From Devosia sp. SL43 (lineage in GTDB: Bacteria > Pseudomonadota > Alphaproteobacteria > Rhizobiales > Devosiaceae), in contig NZ_CP063401.1 of NCBI RefSeq assembly GCF_021729885.1, positions 3,464,501 through 3,528,500 on the forward strand: a DNA stretch of 64,000 nucleotides, written 5' to 3'. A model generated the notes under the pieces. The model searched no databases. It saw only the letters and a program-made list of their open reading frames with translations, and was not told where the DNA came from. A program made the translations under genes and the position numbers. This document shows positions 28,325-37,228 of this stretch, piece by piece (the first letter of the stretch is position 1; the number at the start of each line of letters is the position of its first letter).

Positions 28325-29014
28325 CTACTGCTCCCCCTCAGGCTTGAACGTAGGTGTCCCCAGAACCAGCGATAGGGCCTCGTCCTCCTGGTATCGGCGG
28401 CGCTGCTTATCCTCCAGCACCTTCTTGGCGATATGGGCCCCGTAGGTCGGCAGCCCGGTCTCCATCAGCACACCAGCAAGGGTCCTCATGGTCTTCGCTG
28501 AGGTGTCCCGGTAGTAGTTCTTCGGCTTGCCCTTCTGGTGATCCCAGCTCACCCCTACGCTCAGCGAGGGGGCATAGCTGCGGAACATCCTGGCCAGTTG
28601 AAACCCGAAGGCATCGACGGTGCCCTCGAAGCGGGACATGTCGAGTTCATGGAGGTAGCCCATGGCCATCACGGCAACGATGACCTCCCGACGGTCCTCC
28701 CGATTGCGCACCTTCAGGACCACCTCATAGGCTTCCCTTAGGTTGCGCTGAGCGGGGCGCCCGTTGGCGTAGTCCTGTAGGTATTGGTCGGCGTCCCTTA
28801 CGAGACCCTCGAAGCGGCTCTCCAGCATGTCCCATACGGTTCGCTTAGAGCGGCTATCCAGCCACAGGCGCACTGCCTTGGCGTGGGGTTGGAGTTCGGT
28901 CTTGGTAACCGGCTTCTGTGAGGGGTGCCCGTGGCGGCGCTGGTGCTTCTGGTGGGTATTGCACAGCGCGGAGTATTGGGTGCGCGGTCGGCCGCACCCT
29001 AGGATTTGGCAGAT
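28325..29014 (-). CDS. Phage-type zinc-finger protein, apparent AUC start
   Basis: 229 aa if it starts at 29014. The N-terminal sequence ICQILGCGRPRTQYSALCNT, followed by H and a basic stretch, is a phage-style Cys/His zinc finger. A shorter GTG start at 28873 would delete it. The frame upstream reaches a stop without ATG, GTG or TTG, while AAAGGA lies 7 nt before the ATC codon at 29014-29012, so AUC is the best-placed start. The rest is helical and unrecognised. It directly precedes the RepA-like ATPase (1-bp gap), suggesting a replication-linked role. Confidence 0.6.
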   Translation of the reverse strand: MCQILGCGRPRTQYSALCNTHQKHQRRHGHPSQKPVTKTELQPHAKAVRLWLDSRSKRTVWDMLESRFEGLVRDADQYLQDYANGRPAQRNLREAYEVVLKVRNREDRREVIVAVMAMGYLHELDMSRFEGTVDAFGFQLARMFRSYAPSLSVGVSWDHQKGKPKNYYRDTSAKTMRTLAGVLMETGLPTYGAHIAKKVLEDKQRRRYQEDEALSLVLGTPTFKPEGEQ

Positions 29015-29243
29015 GGTTTGGTCCTTTCGGTTCGGTTGGGAAATCGGGTTGTGTATGCCCTTGGGTCACCACAATGGTGTGTGGTGTCCATGGTTCACCT
29101 TAATTGGGATCGTGGCATCTATGGCGGCCCCTAATCGTCATCATCTCGGTGGAGACCGGGCGAGATGTGCGCGGGTATCCGTGGGAGGACGTAATTGGGG
29201 TCACCCCCTCCCACAGCAGGGCGGAGAGTGGAATCCCGTCATG

Positions 29244-29483
29244 CTACGGCCGACCCGGCCACGTTGCATTTCGAGGGCACCAATCCGTTTGCCCAATGGT
29301 GGCGTGTAGCAGCGGCAGTGGAAACCGAGGAGCGGGCTGGAGCGGAGTGCCGACGCTGTTGGTCAGCATTAGCAGGACCCTGGTGTCGCCCCGGATGGAA
29401 CCGGCCAAGTCGCGGGGCGTAAGCAGCTCCAGCAAGGTTGGGGTGTACTTCCGGTAGTATTCAAGGACTGAAAGGTATGGCAT
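29244..29483 (-). CDS. Small hypothetical protein
   Basis: 79 aa, unrecognised. Support comes from AGGAG 6 nt before ATG 29483 and a non-random N-terminal half (MPYLSVLEYYRKYTPTLLEL). The Pro/Trp-rich C-terminus is less convincing. A CTCTATAGGAG element lies just upstream of the start. Confidence 0.45.
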   Translation of the reverse strand: MPYLSVLEYYRKYTPTLLELLTPRDLAGSIRGDTRVLLMLTNSVGTPLQPAPRFPLPLLHATIGQTDWCPRNATWPGRP

Positions 29484-29488
29484 TGCCC

Positions 29489-29513
29489 GCTCCTATAGAG
29501 CGCTATTGCTCTA
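29489..29513 (-). promoter_or_regulatory. CTCTATAGG element with small palindrome
   Basis: On the minus strand GCTCTATAGGAGCGGG matches the CTCTATAGGGGCG core at 27183-27195. It overlaps the perfect repeat TAGAGC-N6-GCTCTA (29496-29513). It may be a promoter or operator; only two copies were found. Confidence 0.35.
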
Positions 29514-29714
29514 CTGGCGCGCATCAAAGCATTAACCCACGGCCCGTCAATCGACTTGGTTTTTTGATGACAGCATACGTTTGCACACTGTTGCAGTTGA
29601 GGGATGATAATCGCGGTGTGTCTGCCCAGTTTGTGTTGGCTGTTCAGAACAATTCATGCCTTTACTGCAACGGTATTTGACAGATTGTCGCACCTGCTGT
29701 GACTGCCGAGGCCG

Positions 29715-30242
29715 TCAGTTACCAACACGGTTACAGTCAGAGACTTTGTTGCTGGGTGGCCTCGTTTCCAGCGGAGCGGCGCCGATCTCGTGCGAAGTCA
29801 GACAGAGCTTCTCAACCTTCTCGGCCACCTCGTTGAGCGTTGCCGCCAGTCGGTTGACCTGAGAGTTGGTGCCTGCCAGTTCCGGCCCGTAACGGGTGAT
29901 CAGGTATTCGCGTGTCTGATGAAGGCCACGCAGGTGGGCAGCGGTGCGCACACGAAGGCCTAACCCCATTTTGGTGGCGGCCTCAACCCGCAGAACGAGG
30001 TCATGCCTCATGCCCCTGACAACCGAAGGCCTGGCGCCGCCGCGCAGCAGTAGGGCGTTCAGGTAGAGTTCGAGTGCGTGGATAGCCGTTAGGCGGAATG
30101 GAGCCCAAGTTAGAGGCTTTCCCCGCTTGCCCTGCGCCACGAGTGCTAGGGCCGCAGTCCGGTACTCGTTGGCCAGTTCCAAGACCTGCTCAGGCGATGC
30201 GAGATCACCGGGGTAGTCCTTCCTGTCCGTGAGGGCATCCAT
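29715..30242 (-). CDS. HEPN-like protein
   Basis: 175 aa, helical. LTAIHALELYLNALLLRGG followed by RGMRHDL resembles the core of HEPN domains (A-x-HA-x-EL-x-L-K and HDL patterns), a fold found in RNases of toxin and immunity systems. The catalytic Rx4-6H motif is not obvious, so it may be inactive or a related helical fold. ATG 30242 was chosen over the GTG at 30299 because AGGAGG lies 8 nt upstream. It ends about 230 bp before the small gene and follows the recombinase gene on the same strand. Confidence 0.5.
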   Translation of the reverse strand: MDALTDRKDYPGDLASPEQVLELANEYRTAALALVAQGKRGKPLTWAPFRLTAIHALELYLNALLLRGGARPSVVRGMRHDLVLRVEAATKMGLGLRVRTAAHLRGLHQTREYLITRYGPELAGTNSQVNRLAATLNEVAEKVEKLCLTSHEIGAAPLETRPPSNKVSDCNRVGN

Positions 30243-30304
30243 GCTACCGGCCTCCTGCTTGGCCAGTGTAGTGCTGGGGCCGGACAGCACAACGACCACA
30301 GGCC

Positions 30305-30982
30305 TTACTGCTTAACGGCTTCCTTAGAACCTGCGTCCCAGGCCTCCAGGGCCGCGAGGGCCTTCCCGGGGTCCTCCTTGATGCGGAGTACGGTTTGCCT
30401 GGTTAGGCCTAAGAGGCGGGCGATCTCACTGGTGCCCGCCACTTCCATGGACAACAAGCGGATCACTGAGTCGTACTTCTCTCGGTCATAACTAGGCTTC
30501 CTGCCGAGGTACTCCGTCTTCTTCCTTTGAATGGCGGCGTTGGCCCTCGCTTCGTTGATACCGGCCCTCTGGCTCGCCTTAGTGGCCTCGTACTGGGCCT
30601 GCGCCGTCGCAGCCATGAAGCCAATTAGAGCGTCCCGCACGGCCATCTGTATGGGGTCCTCGGTAGCTCCATCGAAGGTCATGTTGTTGATCACCGTGCG
30701 GACCACGACGCCCCGCCGCATGAACTCCTTGATGGTGTCGGTTACGTCCGCGTAGTTGCGCCCGAGGCGATCCACCCAGCGCACCACCAAGGTGTCCCCA
30801 TGTCGCAATAGGTCAAATAACCTCCGTCCTTCAGCTCGCTCACGGAGCGCGGTGGTGGCGCCGGAGACACCCTGATCAGCGACCACCTCGTCTATTGTGA
30901 ACCCCGCCTGCTCGGCCTGGGTTCGTTGGTGGGAGAGGGTTTGATCGGCGGTGGAGACGCGGGCATAGAGGATCGTTGACAT
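30305..30982 (-). CDS. Serine recombinase (resolvase/invertase family)
   Basis: 225 aa. N-terminal catalytic domain with Ser10 (ILYARVSTADQ), GVSGATTALRER, VVRWVDRLGRNYADV (catalytic Arg pair), and the E-helix region. A C-terminal helix-turn-helix (TSEIARLLGLTRQTVLRIKE) follows. Length and layout fit a Tn3-type resolvase or phage-plasmid resolvase. A cluster of TGTCCGTNA half-sites lies immediately upstream (30995-31057). It may resolve element dimers or be a relic of a second mobile unit. Confidence 0.93.
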   Translation of the reverse strand: MSTILYARVSTADQTLSHQRTQAEQAGFTIDEVVADQGVSGATTALRERAEGRRLFDLLRHGDTLVVRWVDRLGRNYADVTDTIKEFMRRGVVVRTVINNMTFDGATEDPIQMAVRDALIGFMAATAQAQYEATKASQRAGINEARANAAIQRKKTEYLGRKPSYDREKYDSVIRLLSMEVAGTSEIARLLGLTRQTVLRIKEDPGKALAALEAWDAGSKEAVKQ

Positions 30983-30994
30983 GGCAGCTCAGGG

Positions 30995-31057
30995 TGTCCG
31001 TAACGGTACTGTCCGTTAGGTTGCATGTCCGTTGATCTGCGTCAACCCTTACGGACA
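30995..31057. promoter_or_regulatory. res-like site for the serine recombinase
   Basis: Four TGTCCGT half-sites: three in direct order at 30995, 31010 and 31026, and one inverted ending at 31057. The outer pair extends to a perfect 13-bp inverted repeat AGGGTGTCCGTAA (30991-31003) / TTACGGACACCCT (31049-31061). Tn3/gamma-delta resolvases bind TGTC-NN-TA half-sites placed upstream of their own gene, as here. Confidence 0.7.
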
Positions 31058-31061
31058 CCCT

Positions 31062-31483
31062 TTCGTACGATCCAGGCGATGTCCGCTGAGGTATACCCTA
31101 GCGGCCGTAAACCTGAGCGAGAGAATCGCTAAAGGTATGACCAAGCTCGCACAACTCGCTGTTTAGGCCGGCTCTTCCGATTGCCTGCGGCAGCTTGTTG
31201 CAATTGGGTTGTGGCAGGGGTGCAACCCTTCCTTGCCGCAGTGGGCTGGGTGGGGTACGGGGGGGCCCCCCTCCTTTTGCTATTGGATACCCGCTCAGAA
31301 TTTTGCTCCGAAAATTCCGGTCTGCCACCATGTCTAGGGCAACGGTTGTCCGGGTACCCGGTTTCGAGGCGCTAACGGTCTAGGCCTTCTTGTGGCAGCT
31401 TCTGGGGCGATTCTGAGCGGCTTTGCTGTCGATATTGGACGAATCGTGCTCCCTCATACTCATTGAGTTCGGGGGGCGCATTA
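31062..31483. other. Non-coding gap before the NACHT gene
   Basis: About 420 bp. It holds a G7C6 palindrome (31259-31271) followed by TCCTTTTG, a GGGTTG-N11-CAACCC hairpin (~31206-31228), and GAATTTT-N6-AAAATTC (~31299-31318). The latter two may be a terminator and an operator. A 77-aa minus-strand frame has no ribosome site and was not called. Confidence 0.4.
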
Positions 31484-34400
31484 ATGACTTATGATTTCGG
31501 TCGAATGAATGGGGCTAGTTTCGAACGACTGGCCAGGGCGCTCGCCTTTAAGCACTTCGGTACATCTGGGGTAGTTTTCTCGTCCGGCGCCGATGGTGCC
31601 CGAGATTTCACTATCGAGGGAAAGATCCGTGGATATGAAAGCAAATCATGGGATGGTTATCTTGTGCTTCAATCCAAATATAAGGAGCACCAGGGTCAAC
31701 GTGACGATGTCGATTGGCTAATAGGTCAGATTAATGCGGAATACCAAAAGTATGCGAATCCGGATAATGGACTACGGGCTCCAGAATACTATGTGGTGGT
31801 TACAAACGTTCGGCTGTCTGGCGCAGATGGTCTAGCCAACAAGAAAACCGGAAAGACGAGAACTGGCGGCTACACCAAAGTGTCCAATGTTCTAGACACT
31901 TGGAAAGAAATTGGAGTCAAGGGCTGGGACATCTGGCACGCGGACAAACTGGTAGATCTTCTGAATGACGCTAGCGAGGTCAGGCAGTCCTTTGCCGCTT
32001 GGGTAACCCCAGGCGACATTCTAGCCAAGATACTCCATGATACAAAAACCCTTCGCCCCGAGTTTAAGCAGACGATTGGCAGAGCAATTAGGGTGTCTCT
32101 TCATCGTGACCAGTTTGCGCGGCTCAAGGATGCAGGCAGCGTGAACGACGATCAAATCCGGACCAGTCAGGTCTTTATTGATCTCCCCTTACCTACCCCC
32201 CGAAATTCAGATCAGAGCATGGCGAAATTTGTCGTGTCGAGTCTGATAGATAGAGCAAAGGAAAAGCTCGACCCCGATAGTCTTGACAAGGATGCGTCTA
32301 TACGGGGTTCGGGACAGTCGCAGGACCGCAATAAAATAGTACTAGTTGGCGGTCCCGGGCAGGGAAAGTCTACAGCCACCCTATTTTTAACCCAGATCTT
32401 TCGAGCGGCTCTGGTTGATAAAGATCCGGCTACGCGCCGCGACCATAACTTGAAGAAGCTGGTTCCTGAAGTCTTGTATAGGGCGGCTTCGGAGAGGATA
32501 AATGCGGACGTCCCACACCGGTACCCGCTGAGTATCTCCCTTCCGCGGTTCGCGGACGCAATCTCCCTGGCAAGGAAGGAGACGCGGGCGCTCCCTTCGC
32601 TGCTAACCTTCATTGCTCAGGAACTTGCAGTGGTTAGTGACGGGGATGTATCCAGAGCCGACATTCGAGAATGGCTAGGACTTCACCCGTGGCTATTGGT
32701 TCTTGATGGGCTTGACGAAGTACCATCAACAGGAGAAAGGCCGGCTTTAATTAAAGCAATTAACAGCTTCTTCTCCGAGGTGGCTGAGGCCAATGCTGAT
32801 ATACTGACAATTGTTACAACAAGACCGCAAGGCTACAATAAAGATTTAGATCCCGAAATATGGGAGCACTGGCGTCTAGCAGAGCTCTCTGTAAAGCAAG
32901 CGCTGGACTACGCCAAAGGGTTTGGAGAGGCCAGATACAGAGACGATAAGCATCGGAGATCCGAACTTCTCTCCCAGCTCTCGGCCGCTTCTAAGCAACC
33001 GGCAACCGCGAGATTGATGACCTCGCCGTTGCAGGTGACCATCTTGCATTTCATCGTTGACACCGGAGGCGGGGTGCCGGCTGCCAGGTGGACACTATTC
33101 AATGAGTATTTTGAGGTATTGAAGCGTCGAGAAAGAGCAAAGGGGGGAGAGACCCAACGGGTTTTAGAGCATCACTGGAACCAACTCGGCCCCCTGCACC
33201 ATCGGATCGGTCTAATCCTTCAATCTGATAGTGAGCACGGAGGAGGAGCCGGCGGAAAGCTGTCCCACGATAGATTGAAGGGGATAGTTAGGTCTTACCT
33301 GCAGTCTGAAGGCTTCGCCGAAGATGACCTTAATGCAAGGGTTGACGAACTGATGAGTCTGGCTTTGCACCGCCTAGTCCTTCTTTCTACGCAGGAGGAG
33401 GGGCAGGTGCAATTTGATGTCCGATCGCTGCAGGAATTCATGGCCGCCGCCGCGCTGACATCTGGGGATCAAAACCTTATGGAGTCGCGGTTAGCGCACA
33501 TTGCGGGCAAGACCCACTGGCAGCATGTTTTCCTTATTGCAGCTAGCCGTTGCTTTGCTGACGACGCCTTCCACTATCGGCGTACCGCTATCGTCAGCAT
33601 CGCAAGGCAGCTCGATGCATCAGAGCCCGACATAGTTGTGAGAAACGGAGCCAGACTCGCTGTAGAACTGCTTGCAGATGGCATCGGCTCTGATCACCCG
33701 ATTTCTCGTAGGCAACTACTTTTACATAGCCTCGACACACTCCAACTTGGAGAGGACATGATAGATGAAAAATTGTACTCTCTGTGGGATGAGGCGACAC
33801 TAGATATATTGCACCGTAAGACCGAAGAGCTTCTGAAGCTTAACGGTCCAGGCGCTCGTGCTACGTGGTTATTGTTGATCAGCGTCGCCAAAGAACATCC
33901 AACGTGGACAATGGGGCTAATCAGGTCACACTGGCCCGAGAATCCTGTCGAGGCGCTGCAGATACTCGACAGCTCGACCCTGCCTTGGCATCCCGAGATT
34001 GATGCACTGGCGGTCGAAGCGCTGATGCGCGCTGGTCCTTCCGCTGTACGGCAGTTGCCGCAATTGCGCTCCCAAGCAAATCGATTTCGTGAAAAGGGCT
34101 CAGCCTTCGCAAGTCTTCTTTGGCGGTTGTTCGAAGAACGAAACGCCTTGAATGCCTCTGTATTCTTAGCAGATGGTGGCTTCCACATTAAAATATCAAG
34201 GATACATCAGGAAAAAAATGTACCCGAAATCGATAGTGATGGTGCGAAAGACTGGCGGGTAGTTCGCTTAGCCAGTGAATTCTCACAGAACCCTGGAAAG
34301 GATTTATTGTCTAGAATTCTCGTCGAGATCGCTGACGGGTATTTCGAGACGGCGAAGTTACTCATAAATCGACTGCCCTGGCCCTTGGCCTCTATCCTGC

Positions 34401-35446
34401 ATGAGGCGGATACTGCCGAGGAACTGAAGGATTGGTCCGACCGGGTCGCTCTTGGTCACATAGGGGATGGCACAGACTGGTCGCGGGCTGAACGTCGGTG
34501 GCAGAAGGTGGGCATCGTCGAACAGGACTTGCTGGAATTGAGAAAAGGGGTGTGGTTTTCCCATGACGTTGCTCAGGTCGGTTGCCCGCCGTTCTGGACT
34601 TATTCGGTTAGCCCTAACTCCAACAACGTACATGTAGCGGACATGTTCTCGGCAATTTCACATGAAGTTAGCCGCACCAAAGATGCAGACATTTTGTTGG
34701 GCGCAGCGATGTTTGCCCTCCGCGGTTCCCTATCAGAAGATATACACGATGAGGATTTGGTCCGCCGTCTGTTCGACATTGCGGTGGGCAAGGGGCGTGG
34801 CAAGTACGGTAGCTTGTCAAGTTTAGTGCACATAGCAGCCCATGACTCCGCAAGATGCGGTAATTTGGCGTTGCTTCTGCCCGAAATACATATCGTCAAT
34901 CTGCGAGAGGGGAGCTTTTCAGTTTGGAAAGACGTCCTTGATGGCAATCCCGGCTGTCGACCAATTTTGCGAGCCATAGCTGCAACTCTGGTAGAGTGTG
35001 ACACGGAAGCCGAGCTAGAGGTGGCCCTTCGCCAACTCGATTCCTATGCTTTCATACACCAAGCCGGTGACGCCGATGGTGTAAGCGAGGCTGTTGCTGT
35101 TATCAGGCTTATGTCTGGCCTGAACGACAATATAGAAACCGACGTAGAAGCGATATTGTCGGCCCATCTAAAATTGGAGTGCGGTTCGCTGTTCATGGCC
35201 GCATTACAAAGTGACTACATTAATCCCTCATTGGCGGCGAAAGTTCTGATCAAATTTATCAAGGCCTTGGAGGATGCCAGCGAGGACGTACCTGCTCTTG
35301 TACTACAGCAGTTGCGGAAAGCGCTCGATAGTCGGCGGTCCGAGTTCACAGATCAGGCTACCTGGATTTCCTCATTCAGACTTCCTGAAGATGCCTATGA
35401 ATTTCTACTCCCCCTCCCCTCCAACACTGATCTCAGAAGAATTTGA
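31484..35446 (+). CDS. Mrr-like nuclease - NACHT NTPase, candidate anti-phage sensor
   Basis: 1320 aa. Residues ~8-110 look like a PD-(D/E)XK restriction nuclease of Mrr type (GASFERLARALAFKHFG, Asp41 in DGARD, Gln63-x-Lys65 in LQSKYK). The NACHT ATPase (~285-560) has Walker A VGGPGQGKST (Lys294 region) and Walker B LLVLDGLDEVP. The C-terminal ~700 residues are helical repeats likely to sense a ligand. Nuclease-NACHT proteins are known bacterial immune sensors that kill or degrade DNA on phage detection. ATG 31484 was preferred over TTG 31463. The gene is visibly AT-richer than its neighbours, a sign of transfer. It is a single-gene system by context. Confidence 0.85.
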   Translation: MTYDFGRMNGASFERLARALAFKHFGTSGVVFSSGADGARDFTIEGKIRGYESKSWDGYLVLQSKYKEHQGQRDDVDWLIGQINAEYQKYANPDNGLRAPEYYVVVTNVRLSGADGLANKKTGKTRTGGYTKVSNVLDTWKEIGVKGWDIWHADKLVDLLNDASEVRQSFAAWVTPGDILAKILHDTKTLRPEFKQTIGRAIRVSLHRDQFARLKDAGSVNDDQIRTSQVFIDLPLPTPRNSDQSMAKFVVSSLIDRAKEKLDPDSLDKDASIRGSGQSQDRNKIVLVGGPGQGKSTATLFLTQIFRAALVDKDPATRRDHNLKKLVPEVLYRAASERINADVPHRYPLSISLPRFADAISLARKETRALPSLLTFIAQELAVVSDGDVSRADIREWLGLHPWLLVLDGLDEVPSTGERPALIKAINSFFSEVAEANADILTIVTTRPQGYNKDLDPEIWEHWRLAELSVKQALDYAKGFGEARYRDDKHRRSELLSQLSAASKQPATARLMTSPLQVTILHFIVDTGGGVPAARWTLFNEYFEVLKRRERAKGGETQRVLEHHWNQLGPLHHRIGLILQSDSEHGGGAGGKLSHDRLKGIVRSYLQSEGFAEDDLNARVDELMSLALHRLVLLSTQEEGQVQFDVRSLQEFMAAAALTSGDQNLMESRLAHIAGKTHWQHVFLIAASRCFADDAFHYRRTAIVSIARQLDASEPDIVVRNGARLAVELLADGIGSDHPISRRQLLLHSLDTLQLGEDMIDEKLYSLWDEATLDILHRKTEELLKLNGPGARATWLLLISVAKEHPTWTMGLIRSHWPENPVEALQILDSSTLPWHPEIDALAVEALMRAGPSAVRQLPQLRSQANRFREKGSAFASLLWRLFEERNALNASVFLADGGFHIKISRIHQEKNVPEIDSDGAKDWRVVRLASEFSQNPGKDLLSRILVEIADGYFETAKLLINRLPWPLASILHEADTAEELKDWSDRVALGHIGDGTDWSRAERRWQKVGIVEQDLLELRKGVWFSHDVAQVGCPPFWTYSVSPNSNNVHVADMFSAISHEVSRTKDADILLGAAMFALRGSLSEDIHDEDLVRRLFDIAVGKGRGKYGSLSSLVHIAAHDSARCGNLALLLPEIHIVNLREGSFSVWKDVLDGNPGCRPILRAIAATLVECDTEAELEVALRQLDSYAFIHQAGDADGVSEAVAVIRLMSGLNDNIETDVEAILSAHLKLECGSLFMAALQSDYINPSLAAKVLIKFIKALEDASEDVPALVLQQLRKALDSRRSEFTDQATWISSFRLPEDAYEFLLPLPSNTDLRRI

Positions 35447-35679
35447 CACTGCAGCGATAAAGCCAGACCCAATCGAACTGACACCTGAGGTGAGAAGGGG
35501 CGAGGAAGCGATTGGAAGTTCAGCGGCCAATGACCGCTTTCCCCATGCTGCGGCCTGAAAGCAAACGTTCGGAATCGGGTCCAAAGCGGCCTTAGCACCG
35601 ACCGACTTACTTACCTCGTTAACCCATCATTTACTTCGCAAGCGCATGGTCTCGTTAATCACTTGGTAAGGAGACTGCT

Positions 35680-35916
35680 TTGCGGACGTTGGGAACGGCG
35701 CTGGCCGTTATTGTCGTCATGTCCTCTCCGGTCGTGGCAGAAGACAGCAATGTTGTATTGGCGAATACGCCTGGCAATCGGCAGGTAAATGCGTCCCCGA
35801 ACTTATACCCGCTTGAGTGGCAGCGCCGCCTGCTGGCTGTACAGTTAGCCTTTGCGGCCACCCTCCCGAAGACCGATCCAATTGAAACCGGCTCGATTAC
35901 TCCTCAAGCTCAATGA
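35680..35916 (+). CDS. Small secreted protein
   Basis: 78 aa with a TTG start, supported by AAGGAG 6 nt upstream. A signal peptide (LGTALAVIVVMSSPVVAEDS) is followed by a short polar mature part. No family recognised. Its end overlaps the converging ClpP-like gene by 20 bp. It may be part of an envelope-related cargo cluster. Confidence 0.5.
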   Translation: MRTLGTALAVIVVMSSPVVAEDSNVVLANTPGNRQVNASPNLYPLEWQRRLLAVQLAFAATLPKTDPIETGSITPQAQ

Positions 35917-37138
35917 CCTCGAGTGGATCAAATGAGGCGCCTCTTTTGATGCCGCTGGTAAGCTGGTTCGCATCGAAAGCGGTTCCCACGGATGACTTCA
36001 GGTAGCACTGCTTGAGCCTTGAGTCGTAGGTGAAGGCACGGCACGCAGTCTCGTCTACGCAGGCCATCCTACACTCGCCAGGCGAATCCACGCCCCTTTC
36101 TGGTGAACTTGCGAAGTCAGCCCCACTTAGGCCTTGGCGGGCAAGAACGTCTTGGGTCGGGTCAATTGCCCCAATTGTGTAGGTAGCGGCCACTTCATTA
36201 CCGGGGGGAAGAAAGACCCCTGAGAGTGCGTCTGCGTAGCCCTCAAGCCGATTTACCCCGGACTTTAGGAAGCAGTTGGGTCCACGTGTGATGCTTGGGT
36301 TGGCGTTGAAGGTAAAGGCCAGGCATTGGTTGTCCTCCATACAGGCGGTGGCACACTGCACGGCGTCCTCTGAACGCTCCGAAGATATGTCATTCCCATA
36401 GAAATCCAGCCCGCCATACAGGGCGATCCTAGGACCAAACGACTGCGTTGGCACGGGGGCCGTGGGCGTCGTGGTTTGCGGTTGCGCCCTGGTGTCCGTC
36501 TTCGCAACCTTGGTGTGGATCGATGTCGTTGACGGGCTGGCTGGCGGTGAGACCAGCGCTAGGTTGGCCGTCGTCAATACGACTGGGCCCAGCCTGTTGA
36601 TGTCGAGGGTGTCGATTTCGCTAGCGGAGAAGACGTACATCTCTTCGCTGGGTGTTCGGAACATCCTCGTCACCACCTCAGTGGGCGTGTCGAACTGTTC
36701 AAGGGCTTCAATGACATCGGAAACTGTCGATTGAACTCCAGAAGGGTCATCCACGCCAAACATCTGGTGAACGCCCAGCTCGCCTTCTGCCAACCGCTCC
36801 TTACCCGCAAAGAATATGTAAGCGCAGGAGGAGTAGCAGCCGAAGCCCTTTGGTACGGCCGTGCTGAGACCCCGGCTGTGTACGTCCCCGGCAACGATCA
36901 GCGCACTTGCGACGTACCCGCCAGGGCTACCCAGTACCAATACCTTAGCGTCGGGACGGGCCGCCGCCGCTCTGCGGAATTCGAGTGGCGTGTTGATGCC
37001 AATCTCGCCGTCCAGCAGGATAACGTCCTGCATGTCGTCGAAAATCAAGAACGCTCCGATGCGCTCATCGGCAGTCGCCAGGCTGGGGCCCGCAAACACA
37101 AGCCACAGCAAGGTCATGAACAGATTGACTACTCTCAT
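35897..37138 (-). CDS. Periplasmic ClpP-like protein with two PAN/Apple domains
   Basis: 413 aa. Signal peptide (VVNLFMTLLWLVFAGPSLATA), then a ClpP/crotonase-like domain (~25-160) with SPGGYVASALIVAGDVHSRG, a serine in GCYSSCAYIFFAG and a His in GVHQMFG, i.e. a possible Ser-His pair. A Thr/Pro linker (~200-240) leads to two Cys-rich PAN/Apple domains (~250-320 and ~340-405; CATACMEDNQCLAFTFN and CRMACVDETACRAFTYD), which bind protein or glycan. ATG 37138 gives the signal peptide and has GGGGGAC upstream. Function is unknown; envelope cargo of the element. Confidence 0.75.
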   Translation of the reverse strand: MRVVNLFMTLLWLVFAGPSLATADERIGAFLIFDDMQDVILLDGEIGINTPLEFRRAAAARPDAKVLVLGSPGGYVASALIVAGDVHSRGLSTAVPKGFGCYSSCAYIFFAGKERLAEGELGVHQMFGVDDPSGVQSTVSDVIEALEQFDTPTEVVTRMFRTPSEEMYVFSASEIDTLDINRLGPVVLTTANLALVSPPASPSTTSIHTKVAKTDTRAQPQTTTPTAPVPTQSFGPRIALYGGLDFYGNDISSERSEDAVQCATACMEDNQCLAFTFNANPSITRGPNCFLKSGVNRLEGYADALSGVFLPPGNEVAATYTIGAIDPTQDVLARQGLSGADFASSPERGVDSPGECRMACVDETACRAFTYDSRLKQCYLKSSVGTAFDANQLTSGIKRGASFDPLEVIELEE

Positions 37139-37228
37139 CGGCGTCCCCCAAGTGAATGATGGCGCACAAGTTTTCATGAGTCGAATCCTAAGTTTGCCTG
37201 CGTAGTCACCTGCTGAACTGGCATCGGT

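Noticed and set aside
28827..29309. 160-aa plus-strand frame
   Set aside because: Overlaps the zinc-finger gene start; Trp/Arg-rich composition and no ribosome site.
31098..31331. 77-aa minus-strand frame before the NACHT gene
   Set aside because: No ribosome site; Pro-rich due to G/C runs.
35274..35558. 94-aa plus-strand frame over the NACHT 3' end
   Set aside because: Out-of-frame shadow of the NACHT gene C-terminus.
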